Positions 1 through 8,753 of a DNA stretch of 64,000 nucleotides are shown here, in pieces (position 1 is the first letter of the stretch; the number at the start of each line of letters is the position of its first letter). The stretch comes from Pseudomonas coleopterorum (GTDB taxonomy: Bacteria > Pseudomonadota > Gammaproteobacteria > Pseudomonadales > Pseudomonadaceae). Under the pieces are notes generated by a model, which searched no databases, was not told the DNA's origin, and saw nothing but the letters and a program-made list of their open reading frames with translations. Position numbers and translations under genes: made by a program. Location of the stretch: positions 4,591,001 through 4,655,000 of the forward strand of contig NZ_FNTZ01000001.1 in the NCBI RefSeq assembly GCF_900105555.1, read 5' to 3'.

Positions 1-315
1 CCCCACCACCGTCTGGCCAAACAGGCTGCCTGCGCCCAGTGCCGGGAAGAACAACAATACGGCCACGGCAAGCATCACCATTTGCGCCCGCAACCCTGCC
101 CCGCGGCGATCACGGATGAACACCCGCCAGGCCGAGGTGAACCCGAACGCCGCGTGATAGAGCGTCAGGCCCAGGGCGGCCCCAACCACCCACAACAGCA
201 CTTGCCGAGCACCCACCACGGCCGCGAGAAACACCGCGCCGAGCACCAGCAGCGATACCGCCACCAACGGCGCGCCCAAGGCACGTCGCGGGGCAACAGA
301 AACAGTCGAGCTCAT
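1..315 (-). CDS. YeeE/YedE family membrane transporter, N-terminal part
   Basis: Reading the minus strand from an ATG at 315 gives 105 codons that stay open to the window edge, so only the N-terminus is present. The product begins with a short basic stretch, then has two hydrophobic segments (about residues 17-33 and 37-52), the motif YHAAFGFTSAWRVF, and a third hydrophobic segment. That motif and arrangement are what I recall of the YeeE/YedE (DUF395) family of small-solute and thiosulfate-type transporters in pseudomonads. The substrate of this member cannot be told from the sequence. The gene reads out of the window, away from the GNAT genes, so its promoter should lie in the gap after 315. 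Confidence 0.75.
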   Translation of the reverse strand, partial: MSSTVSVAPRRALGAPLVAVSLLVLGAVFLAAVVGARQVLLWVVGAALGLTLYHAAFGFTSAWRVFIRDRRGAGLRAQMVMLAVAVLLFFPALGAGSLFGQTVVG

Positions 316-525
316 GGAAGCGTCCAGATAGGAAAAACAATCGGCCAGTATAAAAGTTAATACACCGCCGTGCCGGCAAGCGTTGGCCGAAATTGACCGC
401 TGCCGCACGAACCCTTTTGTGAACAACTTCACTGCAACGTTCTTCACGGGTGCCGGTCAGAAACTAGCCAATGATCGTACCGCAAGCCATTTTACTGTAT
501 GTAAAACCAGATGACTGGATTCATC

Positions 526-582
526 TGTGGATAAGGCTGTGCATAAACAGGGGTATAACCCTGTGGATACCTGTGTGGATAA
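526..582 (+). promoter_or_regulatory. Array of DnaA-box-like 9-mers on a 12-bp period
   Basis: The 343-base gap 316-658 holds no convincing gene. Within it, 9-mers of the DnaA-box type (TGTGNATAA) start at 526, 538 and 574. A one-mismatch copy (TGTGGATAC) starts at 562 and a badly degenerate copy (GGGGTATAA) at 550. All point the same way and start exactly 12 bp apart, so the stretch can also be called a decayed 12-bp tandem repeat. DnaA binding is inferred from the consensus only. A titration or reactivation site (compare datA and DARS of E. coli) or DnaA control of the flanking genes are both possible. The rest of the gap shows no recognised motif. Confidence 0.6.
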
Positions 583-658
583 TTTCCGAACGGGCCGATG
601 GATGCGTTCATCGAGACGAACTGCCAAGATGACAGTCATCCACCACCGGAGCCCGAGC

Positions 659-1105
659 ATGTCCGACCTTGCAATCCGTCCTGTCACTGCTGCCGACTAT
701 TCCACCTGGCTGAGCCTCTGGCAGGCCTATCAGCGTTTCTACAAGACCGACATCCCCGACGCCGTGACCCAGGTCACTTGGCAGCGCATGCTCGACGAGG
801 CCGAACCCATCAACGCCGCGCTCGCCTGGCGCGACGGCGTGGCGGTCGGTATGGTCCACTACATCTATCACCGCTCATGCTGGACCATTGAAAATTCCTG
901 CTATCTGCAGGACCTGCTGGTGGACGATGCGGCACGCGGCGCAGGCGTCGGTCGCTAGTTGATCGACTATGTCTACGCCACCGCGAAGGCCGCCGGGTGC
1001 GTCAAGGTGCACTGGTTGACCCATGAAACCAACGGCACTGCCATCGGCTTGTACCAGCGTGTCGCCGAACAACCCGGCTTCATTCAATTTCGCAAGACAC
1101 TCTAG
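659..1105 (+). pseudogene. GNAT N-acetyltransferase interrupted by an amber codon
   Basis: An ATG at 659 opens a frame of 148 residues with a GNAT fold signature. Residues 93-99 (ARGAGVGR region) form the acetyl-CoA binding loop, which normally runs on as Q/R-G-x-G-x-G/A followed by a helix. Exactly there, codon 100 (956-958) is TAG. The same frame then continues without other damage as LIDYVYATAKAAG and ends at 1103-1105. A C-to-T change of CAG (Gln) to TAG would explain it. The product would lack the C-terminal third, including part of the cofactor site, so it is probably inactive unless the codon is suppressed or is a sequencing error. The final TAG lies in the Shine-Dalgarno sequence of the next gene, suggesting they were co-transcribed. 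Confidence 0.75.
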
Positions 1106-1113
1106 GAGCTGCC

Positions 1114-1791
1114 ATGCCTACCTCCGCAATCGACTGGAAGCCTGTCAAGGCACCCGTGGCGACCACCATGAATGGCCGCTACATCCGCCTGGAGAAACTC
1201 GACCCCAAGCGCCATGGCGAAGACCTCTGGGAAGCCCTGCAAGGGCCGCAGTCCGACGCGCAGCTGTGGGACTACCTGCCCTACGGCCCGTTCAACGACC
1301 TGGAACTGTTCTACATCTGGCTCGATGGCTATGCGATCAGCAATGACCCCCTCGGCTTCTGTGTGGTCGACCAGCACACCGGCAAGGCCGAGGGCATCCT
1401 CAGCCTGATGTCGATCGTACCGGCGCACGGTCGCCTGGAAGTCGGCCATGTGGCCTTCGCCGCCTCCATGCAGCGCACGCCCAAGGGCACCGAAGCCATC
1501 TACCTGGCGCTCAAGCTGGCCTTCAGCCAGGGTTATCGCCGGGTCGAATGGAAATGCGACAACGCCAACAAACGCTCGCGTCGCGCCGCCGAACGGGTCG
1601 GTTTCACACTGGAGGGCGTGTTTCGTCAGCACATGATGGTCAAGGGTCGCAACCGTGACACGGCGTACTTCTCCATCACCGACAGCGAATGGCCGGCGAT
1701 CGAGGGCGCGTTCGAGGGGTGGCTGGCAGCGGACAACCAGCCGGCGTCGGGGCAAGTGAAGGCGCTGGAGCAGTTTCGCGTCGCCGGTTAA
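1114..1791 (+). CDS. GNAT family N-acetyltransferase (RimJ/RimL type)
   Basis: This 225-residue protein matches the COG1670 branch of GNAT acetyltransferases, which includes ribosomal-protein and small-molecule N-acetyltransferases. The C-terminal half carries WKCDNANKRSRRAAERVGF, the typical Asn-x-x-Ser-x-Arg...Gly-Phe helix that contacts acetyl-CoA. The N-terminal part includes IRLEKLDPKRHGEDLWEAL, usual for the family. The start has a good AGGAG 8 bases upstream, which overlaps the stop of the broken GNAT gene before it, so the two form an operon. The acceptor substrate is unknown. Confidence 0.8.
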   Translation: MPTSAIDWKPVKAPVATTMNGRYIRLEKLDPKRHGEDLWEALQGPQSDAQLWDYLPYGPFNDLELFYIWLDGYAISNDPLGFCVVDQHTGKAEGILSLMSIVPAHGRLEVGHVAFAASMQRTPKGTEAIYLALKLAFSQGYRRVEWKCDNANKRSRRAAERVGFTLEGVFRQHMMVKGRNRDTAYFSITDSEWPAIEGAFEGWLAADNQPASGQVKALEQFRVAG

Positions 1792-1852
1792 ATAATTCTG
1801 TAAAGACCAGCCGCTATACAGGACGACCTCACTGCCTCCAGGTCGTCCGCTC

Positions 1853-4813
1853 ATGCCGTACTCTCCGCACCGCCTTGCCCTTGCCATCGCACTGCTCACC
1901 TTGGGCACACAGATGTCGGCAGCCTTTGCCAAAGACCTGCAGATCGACACTGCCACCCAGGCGACGCAAAGCCTGAGCGACACCGATCGGCTGATCGTGG
2001 GCAAGGCTGGAAGCATTACCGCCAGCACCGAAGCGATCAAGCTCAAAGGTGCGGCAGCGGGCACCGGCGTGGTGGTGGATAACTCAGGCCGACTGATTTC
2101 CACCGGGAATCGGGCCATCGACAGCTCTGGCAGCGGCGCCGTACGCAGCTATACCCTGATCAATCGCGCGGGCGGCCTGGTGCAAGGTTCGTCCGACGCC
2201 TTTCGCATCAAGGATGACTTCGACCGTGGCGCCATCGTGGTCGACAACAGCGGCACACTGCGCTCGCTGAACAAGCGTGCCATCGATCTGGAGGCGCTGA
2301 AAAGCACCGGCATTGCGACCACCCTCGACAATCGTGCGGGCGGGCTGATCCGCAGTGAAAAGAACGACGCGATGAAAACCGGGATCAATGCCACCATCAC
2401 CAATCACGGTGAGATATCCACAGGCGACACCCTGAGCCTGGACGATAAATACGACGGTATCGACGTGGCCGCAGCGACCGGCGTCTCCGTGTACAACTAT
2501 GGCCTGATCAGCGGTGGCCGCCACGGCGTGACCACGGATGAAGGCGCCCTGCTCTACAACGAAGGCACCGTGATCGGCCGCAATGGCTCCGGCTATGGTT
2601 CGGACGGCAATGGCACTGTGATCAACCGAGGCCTGATTTCCGGCGATGTGTCCGGGCTGCAAGCCGTGGGCGACGGCGACGGCGTAGACATCGACTACAT
2701 CGGCCATATCGAGAACTATGGGACCATTCGCGGCACCGGCGCGTCCGGCGCCAAGCCCGGCGACCCGTTGAACGCCAGTGAAGGCATCGCCATGGGCGGT
2801 GGCTATATCTTCAATGCCTCGGGCGCCACCATCAGTGGTGCCGACAATGCCATCCTGATCGACGATGGCAGCAACGGCTCGGCCCATGGTGCCACCTACC
2901 TGGAGAACCACGGCAGCATCACCGGGCTCAAGGGTTTCGGCGTGCAATTGAATGGCGAGTTTGCCGACACCGTGATCAACGCCGGGACCATCGGCGGCAG
3001 CAATGGCCAAGCGCTGCAGATGGGCGCTGGCGATGACAGCTTGACCGTACACAGTGCGGGCCGCTTCATCGGCCTGGTGGACGGCGGCAGCGGCAGCGAC
3101 CGGGTGAATCTGCAAGGCAATGCCGATGGCAGCTTTGGCAACAGTCGCAACTTCGAGACGCTGGAGGTGCAGAGTGGTACCTGGACCCTGACCAGCGTCG
3201 ACGATTTCAGCGCCCAGAGCCGCATTGCCAACGGTGCCACGCTGATCAACCAAGGTAGCATCGCCGGTGCGCTGACCGTGGACCAGGGCGGGGTCTACGC
3301 CGGTGGCGGCGCGGTAGGCAATCTGCTCGTCAACGGAACCCTGGCGACCAACAGCCGGCTGGGCACGGCCGTGGTCCGTGGCGACCTGACTCTGGCACGC
3401 GGCGCGACGTTGGCATATGGGGTCAACGCCGATGGCAGCAGTGCGCCACTGCGGATTGCAGGTGCGGCCAACCTCGACGGCGCCACCTTGAACATCGTGC
3501 CGAGCAGCGGTGAGTATCCCTGGCAGAGCCGCTACACGGTGTTGCAAGCCGGCAGCGTCAATGGCCGCTTCGCTACGGTGACGAGCGACTACGCCTTTCT
3601 GACCCCGACCCTGAGCTACAGCGCGACCTCCATCGACCTCGACTACGCCCGCAACGACATCGCCTTCGCCGACTACGCCAGTACTGTCAATGGCGGCAAC
3701 GCTGCGCGCAGCATGTCCGCCATGAGCGGCGGCGCCCTGTATGAGGCGTTGCTCGGCACCCGTGCTGCCAGCGCGGGGATGGCCATCGAGCAACTGGCTG
3801 GCAGCAGCAATGCCAGCCTGGGTGTTGCGACGTTGGCCAGTACTGCACAGGTCGGCCAAAGCATGTTGTCGGCCATGCGCCAGATGGGCAGCGATGGCGG
3901 CCTGCTGGTGGGCCTGCACGAGCGGGACACGCCGGTACTGGCGGCCAATGGCGTGCCTGACCAGGCACGCAACCTGAACGACCCAAATGCCCGTGGCCGG
4001 GTATGGATCCAGGCGCTGGGCAGCTACGGCAAGCTCGAGGGCGCACACGGCGGCGATGGTCTTGAGCAACGGACCTCGGGCGCCGTGCTGGGTACCGACT
4101 GGGCACTGACGCCGGAGTGGCGCGCAGGTCTGCTGGGCGGTTACTCACGCACCGACCTGGACGCGTCCGGCGTGGACGGCAACGTCGACAGCTGGCACGC
4201 GGGCCTCTACGCCATGCGTCAGAGCGGACCTCTGGCCCTGCGCCTAGGCGCGGCGTACAGCAAACATGACGGCAACAGCAAACGCACGGTCAGCTTCGAC
4301 GGCTTCAGCGACCGGCCACAGGGTGACTACGATGCCGACAGCCAACAGGCCTTTGCCGAACTGGGTTACAACCTGGGCAGTGGCCGGCTGAGTGCCGAGC
4401 CGTTCGCCAACCTCGGCTACCAGCGCTACAGCCGCAACGGTTACCGGGAAAAAGGCGGCCCGGCGGCGCTGGACGTGGAATCGCAAACCCAGGACAACTT
4501 CACCAGCACCTTCGGTGTGCGCTTGGCCCACCTGAGCCAACTGGACAATGGCATGAGCCTGACGCCACGCGGCAGCCTGGGCTGGCGTCACACCTATGGC
4601 GATGTGGCCAACAGCACACGCCAGGCTTTCCTGAGCGGCGGCAGTGGCTTCAACGTGGAAGGCAGCGCCCTGGATCGCGACAGCCTGATGCTGGAAGCCG
4701 GGCTGGATCTGGGCGTGAGCGCGCGGCAGAGCGTGGGAATCAGCTACAGCGGGGAGTTGGGCAGCAACAACCGTAACCATGCTTTGGCAGGGCACTGGCA
4801 ACTGCGCTTCTAA
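1853..4813 (+). CDS. Autotransporter (type Va secretion) with beta-helix passenger
   Basis: The 986-residue protein starts with a Sec signal peptide (cleavage probably after SAAFA, about residue 26). A long passenger follows, made of irregular repeats rich in Asn, Gly, Ser and Thr with recurrent patterns such as VVDNSG-L-S and I-NHG-ISTG, as in right-handed beta-helix passengers. About the last 280 residues form the beta-barrel translocator: alternating aromatic strands, the WIQALGSYG entry, and a terminal strand ending in W-Q-L-R-F, a C-terminal aromatic residue as required by the BAM machinery. No protease, lipase or adhesin catalytic motif was found in the passenger, so it may be an adhesin or surface protein of unknown role. 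It stands alone, downstream of the GNAT pair. Confidence 0.85.
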   Translation: MPYSPHRLALAIALLTLGTQMSAAFAKDLQIDTATQATQSLSDTDRLIVGKAGSITASTEAIKLKGAAAGTGVVVDNSGRLISTGNRAIDSSGSGAVRSYTLINRAGGLVQGSSDAFRIKDDFDRGAIVVDNSGTLRSLNKRAIDLEALKSTGIATTLDNRAGGLIRSEKNDAMKTGINATITNHGEISTGDTLSLDDKYDGIDVAAATGVSVYNYGLISGGRHGVTTDEGALLYNEGTVIGRNGSGYGSDGNGTVINRGLISGDVSGLQAVGDGDGVDIDYIGHIENYGTIRGTGASGAKPGDPLNASEGIAMGGGYIFNASGATISGADNAILIDDGSNGSAHGATYLENHGSITGLKGFGVQLNGEFADTVINAGTIGGSNGQALQMGAGDDSLTVHSAGRFIGLVDGGSGSDRVNLQGNADGSFGNSRNFETLEVQSGTWTLTSVDDFSAQSRIANGATLINQGSIAGALTVDQGGVYAGGGAVGNLLVNGTLATNSRLGTAVVRGDLTLARGATLAYGVNADGSSAPLRIAGAANLDGATLNIVPSSGEYPWQSRYTVLQAGSVNGRFATVTSDYAFLTPTLSYSATSIDLDYARNDIAFADYASTVNGGNAARSMSAMSGGALYEALLGTRAASAGMAIEQLAGSSNASLGVATLASTAQVGQSMLSAMRQMGSDGGLLVGLHERDTPVLAANGVPDQARNLNDPNARGRVWIQALGSYGKLEGAHGGDGLEQRTSGAVLGTDWALTPEWRAGLLGGYSRTDLDASGVDGNVDSWHAGLYAMRQSGPLALRLGAAYSKHDGNSKRTVSFDGFSDRPQGDYDADSQQAFAELGYNLGSGRLSAEPFANLGYQRYSRNGYREKGGPAALDVESQTQDNFTSTFGVRLAHLSQLDNGMSLTPRGSLGWRHTYGDVANSTRQAFLSGGSGFNVEGSALDRDSLMLEAGLDLGVSARQSVGISYSGELGSNNRNHALAGHWQLRF

Positions 4814-5218
4814 CCCACGCAGGTTGAGAAGGCGGCACCTTCATTCACGGCCAGCGTCTCATCCAAGCTGCCTCGCTCATCATTCGGTGAACCGTACGCA
4901 TTTTTGAGCGCCAGCCTGGCGGCGACTCAAGCACGCCGCCGGGGCGGCCTGAAACGGTGGGCAACGGACGTGATCCAGTCAATGCCCCACGTTTCAGAAC
5001 TTGCATTGCGCACGCTCAAATCCCAGCGCGGCCTACCCTCGTTAGTCATCCCTTAACTCAAGTAAAGACCGGCTCTAAATCCACCGGCCAGCAAAATGTG
5101 ACAAATAATTAAAGCTACTTCGTACCCCCCTCTTCAACGACTACGCTCCAATGCCATTTACATAAAACACCTGCGCCACTGCAGCGGGTGACGATCGAGT
5201 GCAAAAAAAGAGCGTTAT
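4814..5218. other. 405-base intergenic gap without a recognised gene
   Basis: No open frame with codon use or a ribosome binding site like its neighbours was found on either strand. The half nearest the protease gene becomes A+T-rich (5050-5218) and presumably holds its promoter, but I could not assign -35 and -10 boxes with confidence. No tRNA-like or long inverted-repeat structure was seen. Confidence 0.5.
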
Positions 5219-6754
5219 ATGAATATTGATTTCTACAAACTTGCTATTGCGCTAACCTTTATAACTGTATTGCCCGTACCCACATTTGCTATTGACTGGG
5301 GAGAAGGGCTACCCAACTTACAACCTTCCCAGGCTTTGCTTAACGGCCAAGGCCAGCATGCCGCGTGGGAAGCCATTGGTCGATTGACCGTAGAGGGAGG
5401 CATGGAATGCACAGGCGCGCTGCTGGACACGCGGCAACCTGGAACGCCGACTGATGCACCCGCTTATGTTCTAACGGCCGGTCACTGCACGCATCCGTCC
5501 AATCAGCCGCAACGTATCGCTTATCAAATGGACGCTGAGGGCTCAATGACCTTCAACTATTTTGAAGATACGCAAGACCAGCGCAAGGTGTTCAGAGTCA
5601 AGCGTATTACCTGGAGCACCCTGCGAGGGTCAGACCTCTCAATTGTAGAACTGGACGCCAGCTTGCAGACCGTGCTGAAGGCAGGTATTACTCCGCTCAA
5701 GCTCAGGAGTGAACCTTCACCGGCCCACCAACTGCCCATACTGGTGATAGGCGCGCCGCTGGCCTTCCAGGGTGCCGAAGGCTACTTGCGCATGGCCGCC
5801 TGCCTCGCGCAACCCAGTGCAGCGGTGGTCGAGTACATGTGGGTATGGGTCAACGAGCAAAGTAATGGCTGCCATGACATCTTTCCGGGCGTCTCTGGTT
5901 CGCCGATCCTGGACCGTTTTACCAATGAAATCATCGGTGTGATTGGCACCTCGACATGGGGCGGCGGGAGGTCGCGATGCAGTCGCAATGATCCGTGCGA
6001 GGTTGAGAATGGTGGCATCACCAAGCAGACGAATACCAGTTATGGCTCCAAGACTCAGGGCTTGACCAAATGTTTCTCAGCGGGGCGATTTGCCTTCAAC
6101 GCAGTGAACTGTCCGCTTGGCGCGCCGACAACCTTTGAACTAGGTAGTGATCCACTTTTCGATTATCTCAAAGGTGGCGATGGCACGTGGCAGTGGGAAC
6201 AAACTTTCTCGGTCAATGCACCCGCCATACGCTACAAGTACGTTCGCTCTGCGACGGACTGCGCAACACTGGAAAATTACGCTGAGGCAATACCTTCGAC
6301 CGGTCCCGTCACGGTCTCCCATGCAATGAACGAAGGCCCTGGCATTACGTTCCTTTGTGTACTGCCTCTTGAAACTCCAGACGGCCCGATTCGACCCCTG
6401 TTTTCCAATAGTGTTTTAATCTTCTACCGCTGGCTTATCAATCCACCATCGCTCATGCCGCCTCACTATCGCAGAACGTACGATGCTGAAACACGCGTGC
6501 ATGAATTTACGTTGCTTCCAGTAACGCCAGAGTTAGACATGGCCGGTTATCGTTACAAGTCCGGTGAGCCGGATAAGCTGGATTGTCTCTCTGATCAAGA
6601 CTATCAGCGGATCAACCCCAGCTTCGGGCGTTTCGAGGTCGAGGTGGGTTCGCAGCCCTCTGTCGTTTGCATAGCAGGCATGGACATGGCGGGCCATCAG
6701 TCGCCTCGTATACGCCTGCATCTGGCACCTGCGACGATAGCCAGCAACCAATGA
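5219..6754 (+). CDS. Secreted trypsin-like serine protease (S1 family)
   Basis: The product has 511 residues with a signal peptide of about 24 residues (ending near VPTFA). A chymotrypsin-fold domain follows. His is in YVLTAGHC (His89), Asp in RGSDLSIVEL (about 139), and Ser in PGVSGSPIL (about 226). The usual GDSGGP is therefore GVSGSP, but the nucleophile Ser is kept. Cys64/Cys90 and further cysteines suggest disulfides. After about residue 290 there are some 220 residues without a motif known to me, possibly two beta-rich accessory domains. The gene is clearly more A+T-rich than its neighbours, mainly in its first 150 bases and the upstream region, which may mean recent acquisition. The start follows a weak GAGCG. 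Confidence 0.75.
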   Translation: MNIDFYKLAIALTFITVLPVPTFAIDWGEGLPNLQPSQALLNGQGQHAAWEAIGRLTVEGGMECTGALLDTRQPGTPTDAPAYVLTAGHCTHPSNQPQRIAYQMDAEGSMTFNYFEDTQDQRKVFRVKRITWSTLRGSDLSIVELDASLQTVLKAGITPLKLRSEPSPAHQLPILVIGAPLAFQGAEGYLRMAACLAQPSAAVVEYMWVWVNEQSNGCHDIFPGVSGSPILDRFTNEIIGVIGTSTWGGGRSRCSRNDPCEVENGGITKQTNTSYGSKTQGLTKCFSAGRFAFNAVNCPLGAPTTFELGSDPLFDYLKGGDGTWQWEQTFSVNAPAIRYKYVRSATDCATLENYAEAIPSTGPVTVSHAMNEGPGITFLCVLPLETPDGPIRPLFSNSVLIFYRWLINPPSLMPPHYRRTYDAETRVHEFTLLPVTPELDMAGYRYKSGEPDKLDCLSDQDYQRINPSFGRFEVEVGSQPSVVCIAGMDMAGHQSPRIRLHLAPATIASNQ

Positions 6755-6867
6755 ACTTGACGAGCCAGTAGGTCGCCCATCATTGAATCCAAGCCTACTG
6801 AAATAGGCCAGGGATAAACAAACGTCACCGGTGCCCGATGAGGCACGGGCCCTGGGTCAGCATACTG

Positions 6868-6894
6868 AAAAAAAAAGGGGGCCACCCGGCCCCC
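6868..6894 (-). terminator. Rho-independent terminator of the pyruvate carboxylase operon
   Basis: Read on the minus strand there is a 7-bp perfect GC stem (6877-6883 with 6888-6894), a 4-base loop and then a run of nine T. It lies 25 bases after the stop of the biotin-carrying subunit gene. Confidence 0.9.
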
Positions 6895-6918
6895 AGAGGA
6901 AAACCTTGCAGCCCGAGG

Positions 6919-8742
6919 TCAGCCCTCGATCTCGATCAATATCTCGCCGGGGTTCACGCGGTCGCCTTTGGCCACATGGATGGCCACCACCTTGCCGGCC
7001 ACACCGGCCTGAACCTCGGTCTCCATTTTCATCGCCTCGGTGATCAACACCGCCTGCCCGGCCTTGACCGCATCGCCCTGCTTGACCAGCACGTCGACGA
7101 TGTTGCCGGGCATCGCAGTGCTGACATGGCCCGGTTCGCTGGCCTGCTTGCGCTTGCCGATACCGCCGCTGACGAACTCGTTCAGGGGTTCGAACACCAC
7201 CTCTTCGGGCATGCCGTCGATGGACAGGTAGAAATGCCGCTTGCCTTCGGCCTTGACCCCGACGCCGGTGATGTCGACCCGATAGCTTTCGCCGTGCACA
7301 TCGATGACGAACTCGGTCGGTACCCCTTCACCAGTGCGCGCAACCTGGGCACCTGCCTCGGGGATCGGCAGCAACACCTCGGGCACCAGCGTGCCGGCGG
7401 CACGCTCTTCGAGGAACTTGCGCCCGATGTCGGGGAACATCGCAAACGTCAGTACATCCTCCTCCGACTGGGCCAGCTCGCCGATGTCCTTGCGCAGCTT
7501 GTCCATCTCCGGCTTGAGCAGGTCGGCGGGACGTACGTCGATGACTTCCTCGCTGCCGATCGCCTGGCGCCGCAGTTGTTCGTTGACCTTACCCGGCGCC
7601 TGGCCATAACCGCCTTGCAGGTACAGCTTCACTTCGTTGGTGATGGTCTTGTAGCGCTCGCCGGCCAACACGTTGAAAAACGCCTGGGTACCGACGATCT
7701 GCGAGGTAGGCGTGACCAGGGGCGGGAAGCCCAGGTCTTCACGCACCTTGGGAATCTCGGCCAGCACCTCGTTCATACGGTTCAGCGCGCCCTGCTCCTT
7801 CAGCTGGTTGGCCAGGTTGGAAATCATGCCGCCGGGCACCTGGTTGACCTGCACGCGAGTATCGACCGCCGTGAATTCGCTCTCGAACTGGTGGTATTTC
7901 TTGCGCACGGCATAGAAATACAGGCCGATCTCCTGCAGCAGCTCCAGGCTCAGGCCGGTGTCGAATTCGCTGCCCTTGAGCGCGGCGACCATGGACTCAG
8001 TGCCCGGATGACTGGTGCCCCAGGCAAAGCTGGAGATGGCCGTATCGATATGATCGGCGCCATTTTCCACCGCCTTGAGCTGACACATCGCGGCCAGGCC
8101 GGCCGTGTCGTGGCTGTGGATGAACACCGGCAGCGACTGCTCGGCCTTCAGGGCCCTGACCAGCTCGCCGGTGGCATAGGGCGTCAACAGACCCGCCATG
8201 TCCTTGATCGCCACCGAGTCGCAGCCCATGGCTTCCATCTGCTTGGCCTGGGCCACGAAGGCGGCGACGGTGTGCACCGGGCTGGTGGTGTAGGCGATGG
8301 TGCCCTGGGCGTGCTTGCCAGCCGCCTTCACCGCCTCGATGGCCACACGAAGGTTACGCACGTCGTTCATTGCATCGAAGATGCGGAACACATCGATACC
8401 GTTGTCGGCCGCCTTGGCCACGAAGGCGCGGACCACATCGTCGCTGTAGTGCCGGTAGCCCAGCAGGTTCTGCCCGCGCAGAAGCATCTGCAGACGGGTG
8501 TTGGGCAGCGCCTGGCGCAGTTTGCGCAGGCGTTCCCACGGGTCTTCCTTGAGGAAGCGCACACAGGCATCGAAGGTGGCGCCGCCCCACACTTCCAGCG
8601 ACCAGTAGCCGACCCGGTCGAGCTTGTCGCAGATGGGCAGCATGTCTTCGGTGCGCATGCGGGTCGCCAGCAACGACTGATGGGCGTCGCGCAGGATGGT
8701 GTCGGTCACGAATATGCGCTTGGAAACAGGAGTATTGGACAT
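6919..8742 (-). CDS. oadA: Pyruvate carboxylase subunit B (oxaloacetate decarboxylase alpha-like, biotinylated)
   Basis: This 607-residue subunit carries the carboxyltransferase and biotin carrier of the two-subunit pyruvate carboxylase of pseudomonads, which makes oxaloacetate from pyruvate and bicarbonate for anaplerosis. The N-terminal TIM barrel opens with VTDTILRDAHQSLLATRMRT and has the metal ligands in the HSHD region. The central conserved carboxyltransferase domain follows. The C-terminal biotinyl domain has EAMKMETEV with the biotinyl lysine. I chose the ATG at 8742, with GAGGA 10 bases upstream, rather than an ATG five codons earlier at 8757. It lies 11 bases after the subunit A gene in one operon. 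It is often annotated oadA although no sodium-pump subunits are present here. Confidence 0.93.
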   Translation of the reverse strand: MSNTPVSKRIFVTDTILRDAHQSLLATRMRTEDMLPICDKLDRVGYWSLEVWGGATFDACVRFLKEDPWERLRKLRQALPNTRLQMLLRGQNLLGYRHYSDDVVRAFVAKAADNGIDVFRIFDAMNDVRNLRVAIEAVKAAGKHAQGTIAYTTSPVHTVAAFVAQAKQMEAMGCDSVAIKDMAGLLTPYATGELVRALKAEQSLPVFIHSHDTAGLAAMCQLKAVENGADHIDTAISSFAWGTSHPGTESMVAALKGSEFDTGLSLELLQEIGLYFYAVRKKYHQFESEFTAVDTRVQVNQVPGGMISNLANQLKEQGALNRMNEVLAEIPKVREDLGFPPLVTPTSQIVGTQAFFNVLAGERYKTITNEVKLYLQGGYGQAPGKVNEQLRRQAIGSEEVIDVRPADLLKPEMDKLRKDIGELAQSEEDVLTFAMFPDIGRKFLEERAAGTLVPEVLLPIPEAGAQVARTGEGVPTEFVIDVHGESYRVDITGVGVKAEGKRHFYLSIDGMPEEVVFEPLNEFVSGGIGKRKQASEPGHVSTAMPGNIVDVLVKQGDAVKAGQAVLITEAMKMETEVQAGVAGKVVAIHVAKGDRVNPGEILIEIEG

Positions 8743-8753
8743 TGTTGTGTTCC

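Noticed and set aside
2084-4069. 661-residue open frame on the minus strand
   Set aside because: It lies fully inside the autotransporter gene, antisense, with low-complexity Ala/Val/Gly/Gln composition and no family motif; it results from the codon bias of GC-rich DNA.
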